A DNA stretch of 64,000 nt from NCBI RefSeq assembly GCF_014694315.1, contig NZ_JAAOXD010000007.1:279857-343856 (forward strand). The letters are read 5' to 3'. A program made the position numbers and the translations under genes. The first letter of the stretch is position 1. Each line of letters begins with the position of its first letter. The notes beneath the pieces were generated by a model. It was given only the letters and a program-made list of their open reading frames with translations, ran no database searches and had not been told where the DNA came from. Positions 31,811 to 39,444 of the stretch are shown here, piece after piece. The DNA comes from Arthrobacter ipis. GTDB lineage: Bacteria; Actinomycetota; Actinomycetes; Actinomycetales; Micrococcaceae.

Positions 31811-33471
31811 TTGTTTTGCTCCATCTTCCCTGCCGCCAGTTCGGTGACGACGCCGTTGTCCACATTCCAGCGCACGTCCAGGCGGACGTTTTCCAGCAGC
31901 CGCCGGTCGTGGGTGACCAGCAGCAGGGCGCCGTCGTAACTTTCCAGTGCTTCTTCGAGCTGCTCGATCGCGGGGAGGTCCAGGTGGTTGGTGGGCTCGT
32001 CCAGGACCAGCAGGTTCACGCCGCGGGCCTGCAGCAGGGCCAGGGCGGCGCGGGTCCGCTCCCCCGGCGACAGCGAGTCCACGGTGCGCGCGGTGTGGTC
32101 CGCCTTGAGGCCGAACTTCGCCAGCAGGGTCCGGACCTCGGCGGAAGTGTAGTCGGTCAGGACGGCCTCGACGGCGTCAGCCAGTTTGAGGTGTCCGGCC
32201 AGCAGCCCGCGGGCCTGGTCGATCTCGCCGACGGCCACGGACACACCGCGGGAAGCGTCACCCGAGTCCGGTTCCTGGGTTCCCAGAAGCAGCCGGAGCA
32301 GCGTCGACTTGCCGGCGCCGTTGGGCCCGGTGATGCCGATCCGCTCGCCGGCGTTGAGCTGCAGGTTCACCGGCCCCAGGGTGAAGCTGCCCTGCCGGGC
32401 GACGGCGTCGCGCAGCGTTGCCACCACAGAGCTGGAGCGGGGCGCCTGGCCGATGCTGAACTGCAGCTGCCACTCCTTGCGCGGTTCCTCCACCACGTCC
32501 AGGCGGGCGATGCGCGATTCCATCTGCCGGACCTTCTGCGCCTGCTTTTCGGAGGACTCGGTGCTGGCGGCGCGACGGATCTTGTCATTGTCCGGGTTTT
32601 TCTTCATCGCGTTCCGGACGCCCTGGGAGCTCCATTCCCGCTGGGTGCGCGCGCGGGACACGAGATCCGCCTTGGTCGCGGCGAATTCCTCGAACCGCTC
32701 GCGGGCGTGCCGGCGGGCCACGGCGCGTTCCTCCAGGAAGGCCTCGTAGCCGCCGTCGTACACGGCCACCGAGTTCTGGGCCAGGTCCAGCTCCACGATG
32801 GAGGTCACGCAGCGGGCCAGGAACTCGCGGTCGTGGGAGACCAGCACCGCACCGCCGCGAAGCCCCTGCACGAAGGCCTCCAGCTTGGCCAGGCCGTCCA
32901 GGTCAAGATCGTTGGTGGGCTCGTCCAGGAGCACGACGTCGAAGCGGCTCAGCAGCAGGGCGGCGAGCGCCACGCGCGCAGCCTGGCCACCGGACAGCCC
33001 GGTCATTTCCGCGTCGGGGCCGACGTCCAGTCCCAGGTCGGCCAGGACGGGTGCGATCCGTTCGTCCAGGTCCGCGGCGCCGGAGGCCATCCACCGGTCA
33101 AAGGCCATCGAGTAGGCATCGTCCGCTCCGGGAGCTCCAGAGCCGAGGGCCTCGGCCGTGGATTCCATCTCCGCGGTGGCTTTCGCGCAGCCGGTGCGGC
33201 GGGCAATGTAGGCGGCGACGGTTTCACCGGCGAGCCGCTCGTGTTCCTGCGGCAGCCAGCCCACAAAGGCGTCGGCCGGTGCGAGGCTGACTGTGCCGTC
33301 CTGTGCCTGGTCCACCCCGGCAAGGAGCCGCAGCAGTGTGGACTTGCCCGCACCGTTGGCGCCGACCACGCCAACAACGTCCCCGGGAGCCACTGTGAGG
33401 GACAGCCCGGAGAAGAGGGTGCGGTGGTCATGACCGCCCGAAAGGTCCTTCGCAACAAGGGTTGCAGTCAT
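31807..33471 (-). CDS. ABC-F family ATP-binding protein
   Basis: A 554-residue protein with two ABC domains and no membrane segments, as in ribosome-acting ABC-F translation or antibiotic-resistance factors. Domain 1 has GANGAGKST, LSGGQAARVAL and LLDEPTNDLD. The charged inter-domain linker (about residues 235-310) includes RTQREWSSQGVRNAMKKNPDND. Domain 2 has GPNGAGKST, LSPGERTRAAL and LVLDEPTNHLD. ATG 33471 follows AGAGGATGG. A 45-base hairpin in the leader suggests control of expression. Linkage to an exporter gene hints at drug tolerance, which is inferred. Confidence 0.92.
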   Translation of the reverse strand: MTATLVAKDLSGGHDHRTLFSGLSLTVAPGDVVGVVGANGAGKSTLLRLLAGVDQAQDGTVSLAPADAFVGWLPQEHERLAGETVAAYIARRTGCAKATAEMESTAEALGSGAPGADDAYSMAFDRWMASGAADLDERIAPVLADLGLDVGPDAEMTGLSGGQAARVALAALLLSRFDVVLLDEPTNDLDLDGLAKLEAFVQGLRGGAVLVSHDREFLARCVTSIVELDLAQNSVAVYDGGYEAFLEERAVARRHARERFEEFAATKADLVSRARTQREWSSQGVRNAMKKNPDNDKIRRAASTESSEKQAQKVRQMESRIARLDVVEEPRKEWQLQFSIGQAPRSSSVVATLRDAVARQGSFTLGPVNLQLNAGERIGITGPNGAGKSTLLRLLLGTQEPDSGDASRGVSVAVGEIDQARGLLAGHLKLADAVEAVLTDYTSAEVRTLLAKFGLKADHTARTVDSLSPGERTRAALALLQARGVNLLVLDEPTNHLDLPAIEQLEEALESYDGALLLVTHDRRLLENVRLDVRWNVDNGVVTELAAGKMEQNK

Positions 33472-33522
33472 CAATCCATCCTCTCACCGCTGCCCGTTTT
33501 CACCCGAAAATCAGGCGGGCAT

Positions 33523-33585
33523 GAAAGAACCCGCTGGTCCGGACTTGGGGGGTGTACGGACCAGCGGGTTCGACCACTTAGCATA
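33523..33585 (-). promoter_or_regulatory. Leader hairpin (candidate attenuator) and -10 box of the ABC-F operon
   Basis: GAACCCGCTGGTCCG (33527-33541) and its exact complement (33557-33571) enclose a 15-base loop. On the minus strand the stem is followed by TTCTTTC. TATGCT (33585-33580) just upstream could be the -10, putting the hairpin at the very 5' end of the mRNA. The site lies between divergent genes, so it terminates neither gene body; regulation of the leader is the likely role. Confidence 0.6.
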
Positions 33586-33665
33586 GTTGAAGCGGCGCGC
33601 TACGTAAAATCCAGGCCGGCGGGCCGCCACTTCGCACCACCCCGTCCGTCACCAGAGAGCGTTCC

Positions 33666-34421
33666 ATGCCCCTACCTGCCAAGGCCTTCCAGCGCTGGCT
33701 GCACGGCGTCGCGCCGGACGCCAGCGTTGCTGATGTGGCCAGGGCGTCAGGGGTCAAGCGCACCACTCTGGCGCAGCAGCTGGTCCGCGGCAAGGTGGCC
33801 GAGGCAACCGTCGTGGCGATCAGCCGGGCCTTCAACATGAACCCGGTGGCTGCGCTGGGCTCCTTTGAGCCGTACTGGGACCTGGGAAAACCGCCGATCC
33901 CGCCCACGCTGCAGGAACTGGTCAGCCAGATCGCCACCGCAGACCTGCTGCACGCCATCATCGCGCGCACCGAGCCGGACGCAGGCACAGGTAACGGCAC
34001 AGGCACGGATAAAGGCACTGCGCCGCCCGGACTCGGCCCGCCGCCGCATGCCACCTCGGTGAAAAACTGGGTGGACGCGATCGACGACGGCGAGCTCCGG
34101 CACCGCGTCTCCGCCGCCACCGGCGTCGCTCCCCAAAACTATTCAGCGCAACTGACCGCCAACCGGCTGGCCCCGGAACTGGCCGTCGCCACCTCCCGGG
34201 CTGCCGGCGTCGGACTCGCCAGCGGTCTGGTGGCCGCCGGACTGGTGACCGAAGCCGAAGCCGGGTGGCCACCCGATGCCCGGCAGGCTGCCCTGGATGG
34301 CATGACCGACGGCGAACTGACCGCTCTGGCTGGCGAACGCCTCCAGGCGCTCGGCAAGGCCTTGCGGCGCCAGGAACACGACCAACGACAAACCGAAACG
34401 ATCTGGGAGAACCTCGGATGA
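33666..34421 (+). CDS. Putative double-HTH DNA-binding protein, module 1
   Basis: A 251-residue soluble protein. The N-terminal lambda-repressor-like HTH (about 15-65) contains VADVARASGVKRTTLAQQLV and VVAISRAFNMNPVAAL. A Gly/Thr-rich linker of about 20 residues is followed by a C-terminal region (about 125-250) starting HATSVKNWVDAIDDGELR. Its SAATGVAPQNYSAQL and VATSRAAGVGLASGL segments align with the first HTH, so it may be a second, degenerate HTH. The C-terminus is charged (ALRRQEHDQRQTETIWENLG). Its TGA overlaps the ATG of a seven-helix membrane protein. A close paralogue lies at 35188-35964. The role is unknown; it is likely a regulator tied to the membrane partner. Confidence 0.7.
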   Translation: MPLPAKAFQRWLHGVAPDASVADVARASGVKRTTLAQQLVRGKVAEATVVAISRAFNMNPVAALGSFEPYWDLGKPPIPPTLQELVSQIATADLLHAIIARTEPDAGTGNGTGTDKGTAPPGLGPPPHATSVKNWVDAIDDGELRHRVSAATGVAPQNYSAQLTANRLAPELAVATSRAAGVGLASGLVAAGLVTEAEAGWPPDARQAALDGMTDGELTALAGERLQALGKALRRQEHDQRQTETIWENLG

Positions 34422-35152
34422 TTGAAATTCTGCAGTGGACCACCCTGATCGCGTCGGGAGCGGCCACGCTGAGCAGAATCCCGAACCTGGTCCGCCGGAA
34501 GAACAGGTCCATTTTCTACGCCTTGGCGCTACTGACGCTGGCCATCCTGCTCAGCATCGACGGTCCCTACCTGGCGGTCGATGCCCTGCTCGGCGGTGCC
34601 AACGTGGCCAACCTGCTGCTGCGCTTCATCATCTTCGGGGCCATCTTTTTCCTTGCCCTTCGGATTGCTGTCGGGTTCGGGGACAGCCGCGGAATCCAGC
34701 TGATACGGGGCCGCACCGGCATGCTTGCCCTGGGAATCATTTCTGCCGTGCTGGTGGTCTGCTTTGTTCTGATGGACACGTCGGGATCGTCGGCGGGGCT
34801 CGTGGACGTTGCGGCCAAGAATCAGCAGAACGCCCTCCTCGTGGAGTACTACGGCGCCGCCGGGCGTGCCTATCCGGCGTACGTGTGTCTCGCGATCCTG
34901 CCGGGGATGCTCCGGGCCATCAGGAACCCGCTGCCCGCGCTGCTGCGGATGAGCGCGGCGCTTCTGGCCGTCGGCAGCATCGCGATCCCCCTTTCGCTGC
35001 TGTTCCCCCTCGTCCCGCCCGGGCTGGGGTTCCTGCGCTTCACCGTCAACTACACAGCCATCCTCTGCTTCGTCGTCGGCCTGGCTCTCATCTGGGTGGC
35101 GAGCGCCCGGGCCGGCCGGAAGCACCGGCCGCTGGCCGCCAAACGCCGCTAG
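34418..35152 (+). CDS. Seven-helix membrane protein, module 1
   Basis: A 244-residue protein with about seven predicted helices: near residues 3-20, 32-52, 60-85, 100-122, 150-170, 180-202 and 212-235. The second loop contains SIDGPYLAVDALLGGANVANLLL, which recalls the N-terminal half of MAB_1171c/DUF6545-type actinobacterial membrane proteins that also neighbour XRE-type regulators; this is a loose resemblance only. The C-terminus is basic (ARAGRKHRPLAAKRR) and probably cytoplasmic. The start overlaps the HTH gene's stop (ATGA). A diverged paralogue is at 35961-36698. Confidence 0.7.
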   Translation: MIEILQWTTLIASGAATLSRIPNLVRRKNRSIFYALALLTLAILLSIDGPYLAVDALLGGANVANLLLRFIIFGAIFFLALRIAVGFGDSRGIQLIRGRTGMLALGIISAVLVVCFVLMDTSGSSAGLVDVAAKNQQNALLVEYYGAAGRAYPAYVCLAILPGMLRAIRNPLPALLRMSAALLAVGSIAIPLSLLFPLVPPGLGFLRFTVNYTAILCFVVGLALIWVASARAGRKHRPLAAKRR

Positions 35153-35187
35153 TATCGTTCCAATCATTCGTCAGCAGAGAGCGTTTC

Positions 35188-35964
35188 ATGCCCCTCCCCG
35201 CCAAAGCATTCCAGCGCTGGCTAAATGGCGTGGCACCGGATACCAGCACGGCCGTCATCTGCAGGGTCTCCGGGGTCAAGCGCACCACCCTCGCCCAGCA
35301 GCTGGTCCGGGGAAAGGTTGCCGAGACTACGGTCGTGAGCATCAGCCGGGCCTACGACATCAATCCGGTCGCCGCACTGGCCACCTTTGACACGTACAGC
35401 GACCTCGTCAGTTCTTCCCTCCCTCCTTCCGACAGGGAACTGGTAAGCCAAATCGCCACCGTCGACCTGCTGCGGGCCGTCATTGTCCGCACCGCACCCA
35501 CGGGCTCCGCCGGCACTGGCTCCACGGGCTCGGGCTCCACGGGCTCGGGCTCCACGGGTACCGGCCCGCCGGAACTCAGCCCGCCGCCGCATGCCACCTC
35601 GGTGAAAAACTGGGTGGACGCGATCGACGACGGCGAACTCCGCCACCGCGTCTCCGCCGCCACCGGCGTCGCCCCGCAGAACTACTCCGCCCAACTGACC
35701 GCCAACCGGCTCGCCCCGGAACTGGCCGTCGCCACCTCCCGGGCTGCCGGCGTCGGACTGGCCGGCGGACTGGTGGCTACGGGGCTGGTGACCGAAGCGG
35801 AATCAGGCTGGCCGCCGGGCGCACGGCAGGCGGCCCTGGACCGGCTCAGCGACGGCGACCTGGCCGCCCTGGCCGGCGAACGCCTCCAGGCGCTGGGCAA
35901 GGCCTTGCGGCGGCAGGAGCAGGACCAGGAACAGACCGAAAGAATATGGGAAAACCTGGTATGA
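35188..35964 (+). CDS. Putative double-HTH DNA-binding protein, module 2
   Basis: A 258-residue paralogue of the 33666 gene. The first residues (MPLPAKAFQRWL) and the HTH core SGVKRTTLAQQLVRGKVAE are the same, as are the last 130 residues at almost every position (PPPHATSVKNWVDAIDDGEL onward). Only the linker differs, here an in-frame tandem repeat of Gly-Ser-Thr units (GSTGSGSTGSGSTGTG). The sequence just upstream (AGAGAGCGTTTCATGCCCCT) nearly matches that of the first copy, so leader and gene were duplicated together. ATG 35188 is chosen by this match. The stop overlaps the next gene. Confidence 0.7.
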   Translation: MPLPAKAFQRWLNGVAPDTSTAVICRVSGVKRTTLAQQLVRGKVAETTVVSISRAYDINPVAALATFDTYSDLVSSSLPPSDRELVSQIATVDLLRAVIVRTAPTGSAGTGSTGSGSTGSGSTGTGPPELSPPPHATSVKNWVDAIDDGELRHRVSAATGVAPQNYSAQLTANRLAPELAVATSRAAGVGLAGGLVATGLVTEAESGWPPGARQAALDRLSDGDLAALAGERLQALGKALRRQEQDQEQTERIWENLV

Positions 35965-36698
35965 GCGAGATTCTCCCGTGGATAACACTGGTTGTTTGCG
36001 CCAGTGCCGCACTGGCCCGGCTCCCCAGCGCAGTGCGCGGCGTGAACCCCACCCTGTTCTTGATCTTCCTGCTGGCGACGGCCGCCGGGATCCTGAGCAT
36101 CGAACAGTTCTATATGGCCATCGACGGCGCCCTTGGCGGCATCAACATTGCCCACGTCCTGCTGCGCCTGATTGTTTTCGCCACGATCTACCTCATCGCG
36201 GTCCGCGTCACAAAGGGGTTTGGCGCCCCTGACGCCCACCGCATGATCTCCGGGCGTCCGGGGCTGGCCATGCTCGCGATTTTCACAGCGGCCCTCGTGA
36301 CGGTCTTCCTCCTGATGGAACCGGCTGCTTCGTCAGTGCGCTTCAGGGAGGCCGGCGCGGTCAGCGCACGGAATGAGGCCCTGCTGCCGTACTACTGGGC
36401 TGCCGCGCGGGGCTACCTGGCGTACGTCTCCCTCGCACTGCTGCCTGCCTTGCTCCGCAGCGTCAGGGAAAGCCTGCCCCCGCTCGTCAGGACCGGGGCG
36501 GCCCTGATGGCGGCCGGAGCGGTGGCCACTGTGGCCGGCCTCTGCCTTGAATTCGCTCCTCTCCAGCTCCTGGTCGTCGCGCCGGCGGTGAACAACGGCG
36601 CGGTGGTTTTCTACACCTCCGGCCTGGTTCTGGTCTGGATGGCGCGCGTCAAAGCCGCCAACCGCGGGGGTCACGGGACGTCATCTACCGGAAGGTAG
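35961..36698 (+). CDS. Seven-helix membrane protein, module 2
   Basis: A 245-residue paralogue of the 34418 gene, with the same topology and shared landmarks (SIEQFYMAIDGALGGINIAHVLLR; a central YYWAAARGYLAYVSLALLPALLRS) but overall much more diverged than the HTH partners. Helices are at about 5-22, 30-50, 60-85, 98-120, 148-168, 180-202 and 210-232. It starts ATG 35961, with ATGA overlap to the HTH gene. Being last in the four-gene run, it is followed by a small CTACC/GGTAG hairpin at the stop codon. Confidence 0.7.
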   Translation: MSEILPWITLVVCASAALARLPSAVRGVNPTLFLIFLLATAAGILSIEQFYMAIDGALGGINIAHVLLRLIVFATIYLIAVRVTKGFGAPDAHRMISGRPGLAMLAIFTAALVTVFLLMEPAASSVRFREAGAVSARNEALLPYYWAAARGYLAYVSLALLPALLRSVRESLPPLVRTGAALMAAGAVATVAGLCLEFAPLQLLVVAPAVNNGAVVFYTSGLVLVWMARVKAANRGGHGTSSTGR

Positions 36699-36708
36699 CG
36701 GCCCGGGA

Positions 36709-36737
36709 TTCACAAAATCATTAGACCGTGAGAGAAT
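36709..36737 (+). promoter_or_regulatory. Candidate promoter of the amino-acid ABC operon leader
   Basis: TTCACA (36709-36714) and GAGAAT (36732-36737) are 17 bases apart. A start near 36744 would place the short leader ORF at the very 5' end and the hairpin at 36810-36852 in the untranslated leader of the ABC operon. Confidence 0.45.
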
Positions 36738-36746
36738 CATGAATGT

Positions 36747-36854
36747 GTGAAAGCAGTTGCTGCCTGGCTCACAAGCCGTGGCGCCTGCCGGATCGCACAT
36801 TGGGGGGATGAGTGGTGGCGGCCGTTGGGGACCGCCCCCACTCAGCCTTTTTAA
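36747..36854 (+). CDS. Possible leader peptide (35 codons) ending in a terminator
   Basis: A GTG-initiated frame encodes 35 residues, including GACRIAHWGDEWWRPLG, and stops with TAA at 36852-36854, directly in the T-tract of the hairpin at 36810-36852. Two adjacent Trp codons (36813-36818) lie in the ascending arm of the hairpin. It precedes a cystine-type ABC operon by 132 bases. The ribosome site is weak (AGAGAG). It may be a leader peptide for attenuation or a chance frame. Confidence 0.35.
   Translation: MKAVAAWLTSRGACRIAHWGDEWWRPLGTAPTQPF
36810..36852 (+). terminator. Intrinsic terminator/attenuator upstream of the ABC operon
   Basis: GAGTGGTGGCGG (36810-36821) pairs with CCGCCCCCACTC (36832-36843) with one mismatch and is followed by CTTTTT. 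It could end the HTH/7TM transcript or attenuate the downstream amino-acid ABC operon. Confidence 0.7.
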
Positions 36855-36986
36855 AGGCAGGTTACAGCCCCCGTATGATGGCGAAATAAAGGTCTTTGCC
36901 AATGCGTTGCAGGCACTGGCACCGCGGTAGCCGGATCCGGCCGCCGCGATGCCTACCGCCGCAGCCTGAAGAAGAAGGTATCCGCC

Positions 36987-37820
36987 ATGAACCGTGTCCA
37001 TTCCCGCCGTTCCGCCCTTGCAGCCACCCTCGCCGGACTGGCACTGGCTCTGACGGCCTGCGGCGGTGGCAGCGGCGGCGGAGGTTCCCAGGCCCCGGCT
37101 GCCAGCGGCTCGGACACCTCGCTCAGCGATGTGAAGTCCAAGGGCGAGATCGTCATCGCCACCGAGGGCACCTACAAGCCGTTCAGCTTCCACGCGCAGG
37201 GAGCCGGTGACCTGACCGGCTACGACGTCGAGATCGCGCGCGCGGTCGCCGACAAGCTGGGCGTGAAGGCCAACTTCCAGGAGACCCAGTTCGACGGGAT
37301 CTTCGCCGGCCTCGACGCCAAGCGGTTCGACACCATCGCCAACCAGATTTCCATCAACGCGGAACGCAAGGCCAAGTACGACTTCTCCAAGCCGTACACC
37401 GTCTCCACGGGCGTGATCGTCACGAAGGCGGACAACGGCAGCATTACCAGCTTTGAGAGCCTCAAGGGCAAGACCACAGCCCAGTCGCTGACCAGCAACT
37501 TCTACAAGCTGGCCGTGGACGCGGGCGCCAATGTGCAGTCCGTGGAGGGCTGGGCCCAGGGCGTGACGCTGGTCCGGCAGGGACGCGTGGACGCGATCGT
37601 CAATGACAAGCTCACCTACCTCGACTACGCGAAAACCAATCCGGACGCCGGGCTGAAGATCGCCGCCGAAACCACGGAGAAGTCCGAGAGCGCCTTCGTG
37701 TTCCGCAAGGGCTCCACGGAACTCACGAAGGCGGTGGACAAGGCGCTGGACGACCTCCGCGCTGACGGGACGCTGGCCAAGATCTCGCAGAAGTACTTCG
37801 GCACCGACGTCACCAAGTAG
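36987..37820 (+). CDS. Amino-acid ABC transporter substrate-binding lipoprotein (cystine type)
   Basis: A 277-residue family 3 solute-binding protein. The signal peptide has RRSALAATLAGLALALTAC, with the lipobox Cys at about residue 28, then a Gly/Ser/Ala linker. The fold segments GTYKPFSFHAQGAGDLTGYDVEIARAVA, the FDGIFAGLDAKRFDTIANQI region and TTAQSLTSNF resemble TcyA/TcyK cystine-binding proteins more than Gln or Arg binders. It is anchored outside the membrane. The permease starts at the next base after its stop. Substrate assignment is by similarity and remains tentative. Confidence 0.88.
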   Translation: MNRVHSRRSALAATLAGLALALTACGGGSGGGGSQAPAASGSDTSLSDVKSKGEIVIATEGTYKPFSFHAQGAGDLTGYDVEIARAVADKLGVKANFQETQFDGIFAGLDAKRFDTIANQISINAERKAKYDFSKPYTVSTGVIVTKADNGSITSFESLKGKTTAQSLTSNFYKLAVDAGANVQSVEGWAQGVTLVRQGRVDAIVNDKLTYLDYAKTNPDAGLKIAAETTEKSESAFVFRKGSTELTKAVDKALDDLRADGTLAKISQKYFGTDVTK

Positions 37821-38486
37821 ATGCCGTTGAACTGGGATCTCATCTGGAGCTCCTTCGGCCCTATTGTCACGGGCGCAGTCACCGGCACCATCCCGCTGAC
37901 GCTCGCTTCCTTCGCCATCGGCCTCGCGCTGGCGCTGCTGGTGGCGCTGATGCGGCTAAGCCGGAACGCCGTGGTGTCCGGTCTTGCGCGGTTCTACGTT
38001 TCGGTGATCCGCGGCACCCCGCTGCTGGTGCAGCTTTTTGTGATCTTCTACGGCCTGCCCAGCCTGGGCGTGAAGCTCGATCCGTGGCCGAGCGCCATCA
38101 TCGCCTTTTCGCTGAATATCGGCGGGTATGCCGCGGAGGTCATCAGGGCCGCCATCCTGTCGGTGCCCAAGGGCCAGTGGGAAGCCGGCCACACCATCGG
38201 CATGTCCCGGGGCCAGTCGCTGCGCCGCATCATCCTGCCGCAGGCCGCGAGGGTGTCGGTGCCGCCGCTGTCCAACACCTTCATTTCGCTGGTGAAGGAC
38301 ACCTCGCTGGCCTCGCTCATCCTGGTCACGGAGCTGTTCCGCAACGCCCAGCAGATCGCGGCGTTCAGCCAGGAGTTCATGGTGCTGTATCTCGAGGCGG
38401 CCCTGGTCTACTGGATCATTTGCCTGGCGCTCTCCTCCGGGCAGTCCGTACTTGAAAAGAGATTGGACCGATATGTCGCCCACTGA
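37821..38486 (+). CDS. Amino-acid ABC transporter permease
   Basis: A 221-residue HisM/GlnP-type permease with about five helices. The family start TGAVTGTIPLTLASFAIG is followed by the RGTPLLVQLFVIFYG loop and the ATPase-contacting EAA motif EVIRAAILSVPKGQWEAGHTIGMS. The sequence around FISLVKDTSLASLILVTELF is typical of TcyB/TcyL-type cystine permeases. ATG follows the lipoprotein stop with no gap, and the end overlaps the ATPase start by 14 bases. Confidence 0.93.
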   Translation: MPLNWDLIWSSFGPIVTGAVTGTIPLTLASFAIGLALALLVALMRLSRNAVVSGLARFYVSVIRGTPLLVQLFVIFYGLPSLGVKLDPWPSAIIAFSLNIGGYAAEVIRAAILSVPKGQWEAGHTIGMSRGQSLRRIILPQAARVSVPPLSNTFISLVKDTSLASLILVTELFRNAQQIAAFSQEFMVLYLEAALVYWIICLALSSGQSVLEKRLDRYVAH

Positions 38487-39303
38487 CGGAGCAGCACAGG
38501 CGGCACCCCACGGCGCCGCAGCACAGGCCCGGCCGGTGCTCTCGGTCCGCAACCTGGCGAAGGCCTTCGGCAGCAACGTGGTGCTGCGGGACATCGACCT
38601 CGACGTGCGCCGTGGCAACGTCGTGGCCCTGATCGGCCCCTCGGGTTCGGGCAAAACCACCGTGCTGCGCTCACTGAACGGGCTGGAAACGCCCGACGCC
38701 GGGACAGTCACCTTTGCGGGTCCCGGCACCTCCGCGGGACCCGAGCTCGCGCTGGATTTCTCCGCCAAAGTCTCCAAGAAGGAGATTTCGGACCTGCGGG
38801 ACCGCAGCGCCATGGTGTTCCAGCACTACAACCTGTTCCCGCACATGACCGTCCTGCAGAACGTCGTCGAGGGGCCGGTCCAGGTCCAGAAGCGCAAGCG
38901 GGCCGAGGCAGTGGCCGAGGCCGAAAAGCTGCTCGCCAGGGTGGGGTTGGCGGACAAGCGCGACGCCTATCCGTTCGAGCTCTCCGGCGGCCAGCAGCAG
39001 CGGGTAGGGATTGTGCGTGCCCTGGCCCTGAAGCCCCAGCTGCTGCTGTTCGATGAGCCCACCTCGGCGCTGGACCCGGAACTCGTGGGCGACGTCCTGG
39101 GCGTCATCCAGGAACTTGCCGACGAGGGGTGGACCATGGTTATCGTCACCCACGAGCTTGCCTTCGCCCGCCAGGTGGCGGACGAGGTCATCTTCATGGA
39201 CGGCGGCCTGGTGGTGGAGCGCGGACCGGCCGCCGAGGTCCTCCGGGCGCCGCGGCAGGAGCGAACCCGGCAGTTCGTCCGGCGGCTGTTGCACGAGTTC
39301 TGA
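38473..39303 (+). CDS. Amino-acid ABC transporter ATP-binding protein
   Basis: A 276-residue polar amino-acid uptake ATPase. An Ala-rich start of about 20 residues precedes Walker A GPSGSGKTT, the Q-loop in VFQHYNLFPHMTVLQNV, signature LSGGQQQRVGIVRAL, Walker B LLLFDEPTSALDPE and the H-loop in IVTHELAFARQVAD. ATG 38473 is preferred to the in-frame TTG 38452, which would overlap the permease more. It is the last gene of the three-gene uptake operon and ends before a bidirectional terminator. Confidence 0.95.
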   Translation: MSPTDGAAQAAPHGAAAQARPVLSVRNLAKAFGSNVVLRDIDLDVRRGNVVALIGPSGSGKTTVLRSLNGLETPDAGTVTFAGPGTSAGPELALDFSAKVSKKEISDLRDRSAMVFQHYNLFPHMTVLQNVVEGPVQVQKRKRAEAVAEAEKLLARVGLADKRDAYPFELSGGQQQRVGIVRALALKPQLLLFDEPTSALDPELVGDVLGVIQELADEGWTMVIVTHELAFARQVADEVIFMDGGLVVERGPAAEVLRAPRQERTRQFVRRLLHEF

Positions 39304-39355
39304 CTGCCTTCTAACCGTGGCGGCCTCCCGGTAGCGGGTTCCCAGGCGTCCCCCG

Positions 39356-39407
39356 TTTTGCCAAAAAAGGCCGCCCAGCAGCAAGCTGAGCGGCCCTTTT
39401 TGGCAAA
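39356..39407. terminator. Bidirectional terminator between ABC operon and alpha-mannosidase gene
   Basis: A long A/T-flanked stem: TTTTGCCAAAAAAGGCCGC (from 39356) pairs with GCGGCCCTTTTTGGCAAA (to 39407) around a short loop. Each strand ends in a T-rich arm, suiting the convergent genes. Confidence 0.9.
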
Positions 39408-39444
39408 TCGAGGACGCCGAAGCGCGGGTACTCCCGGAAGCCCG

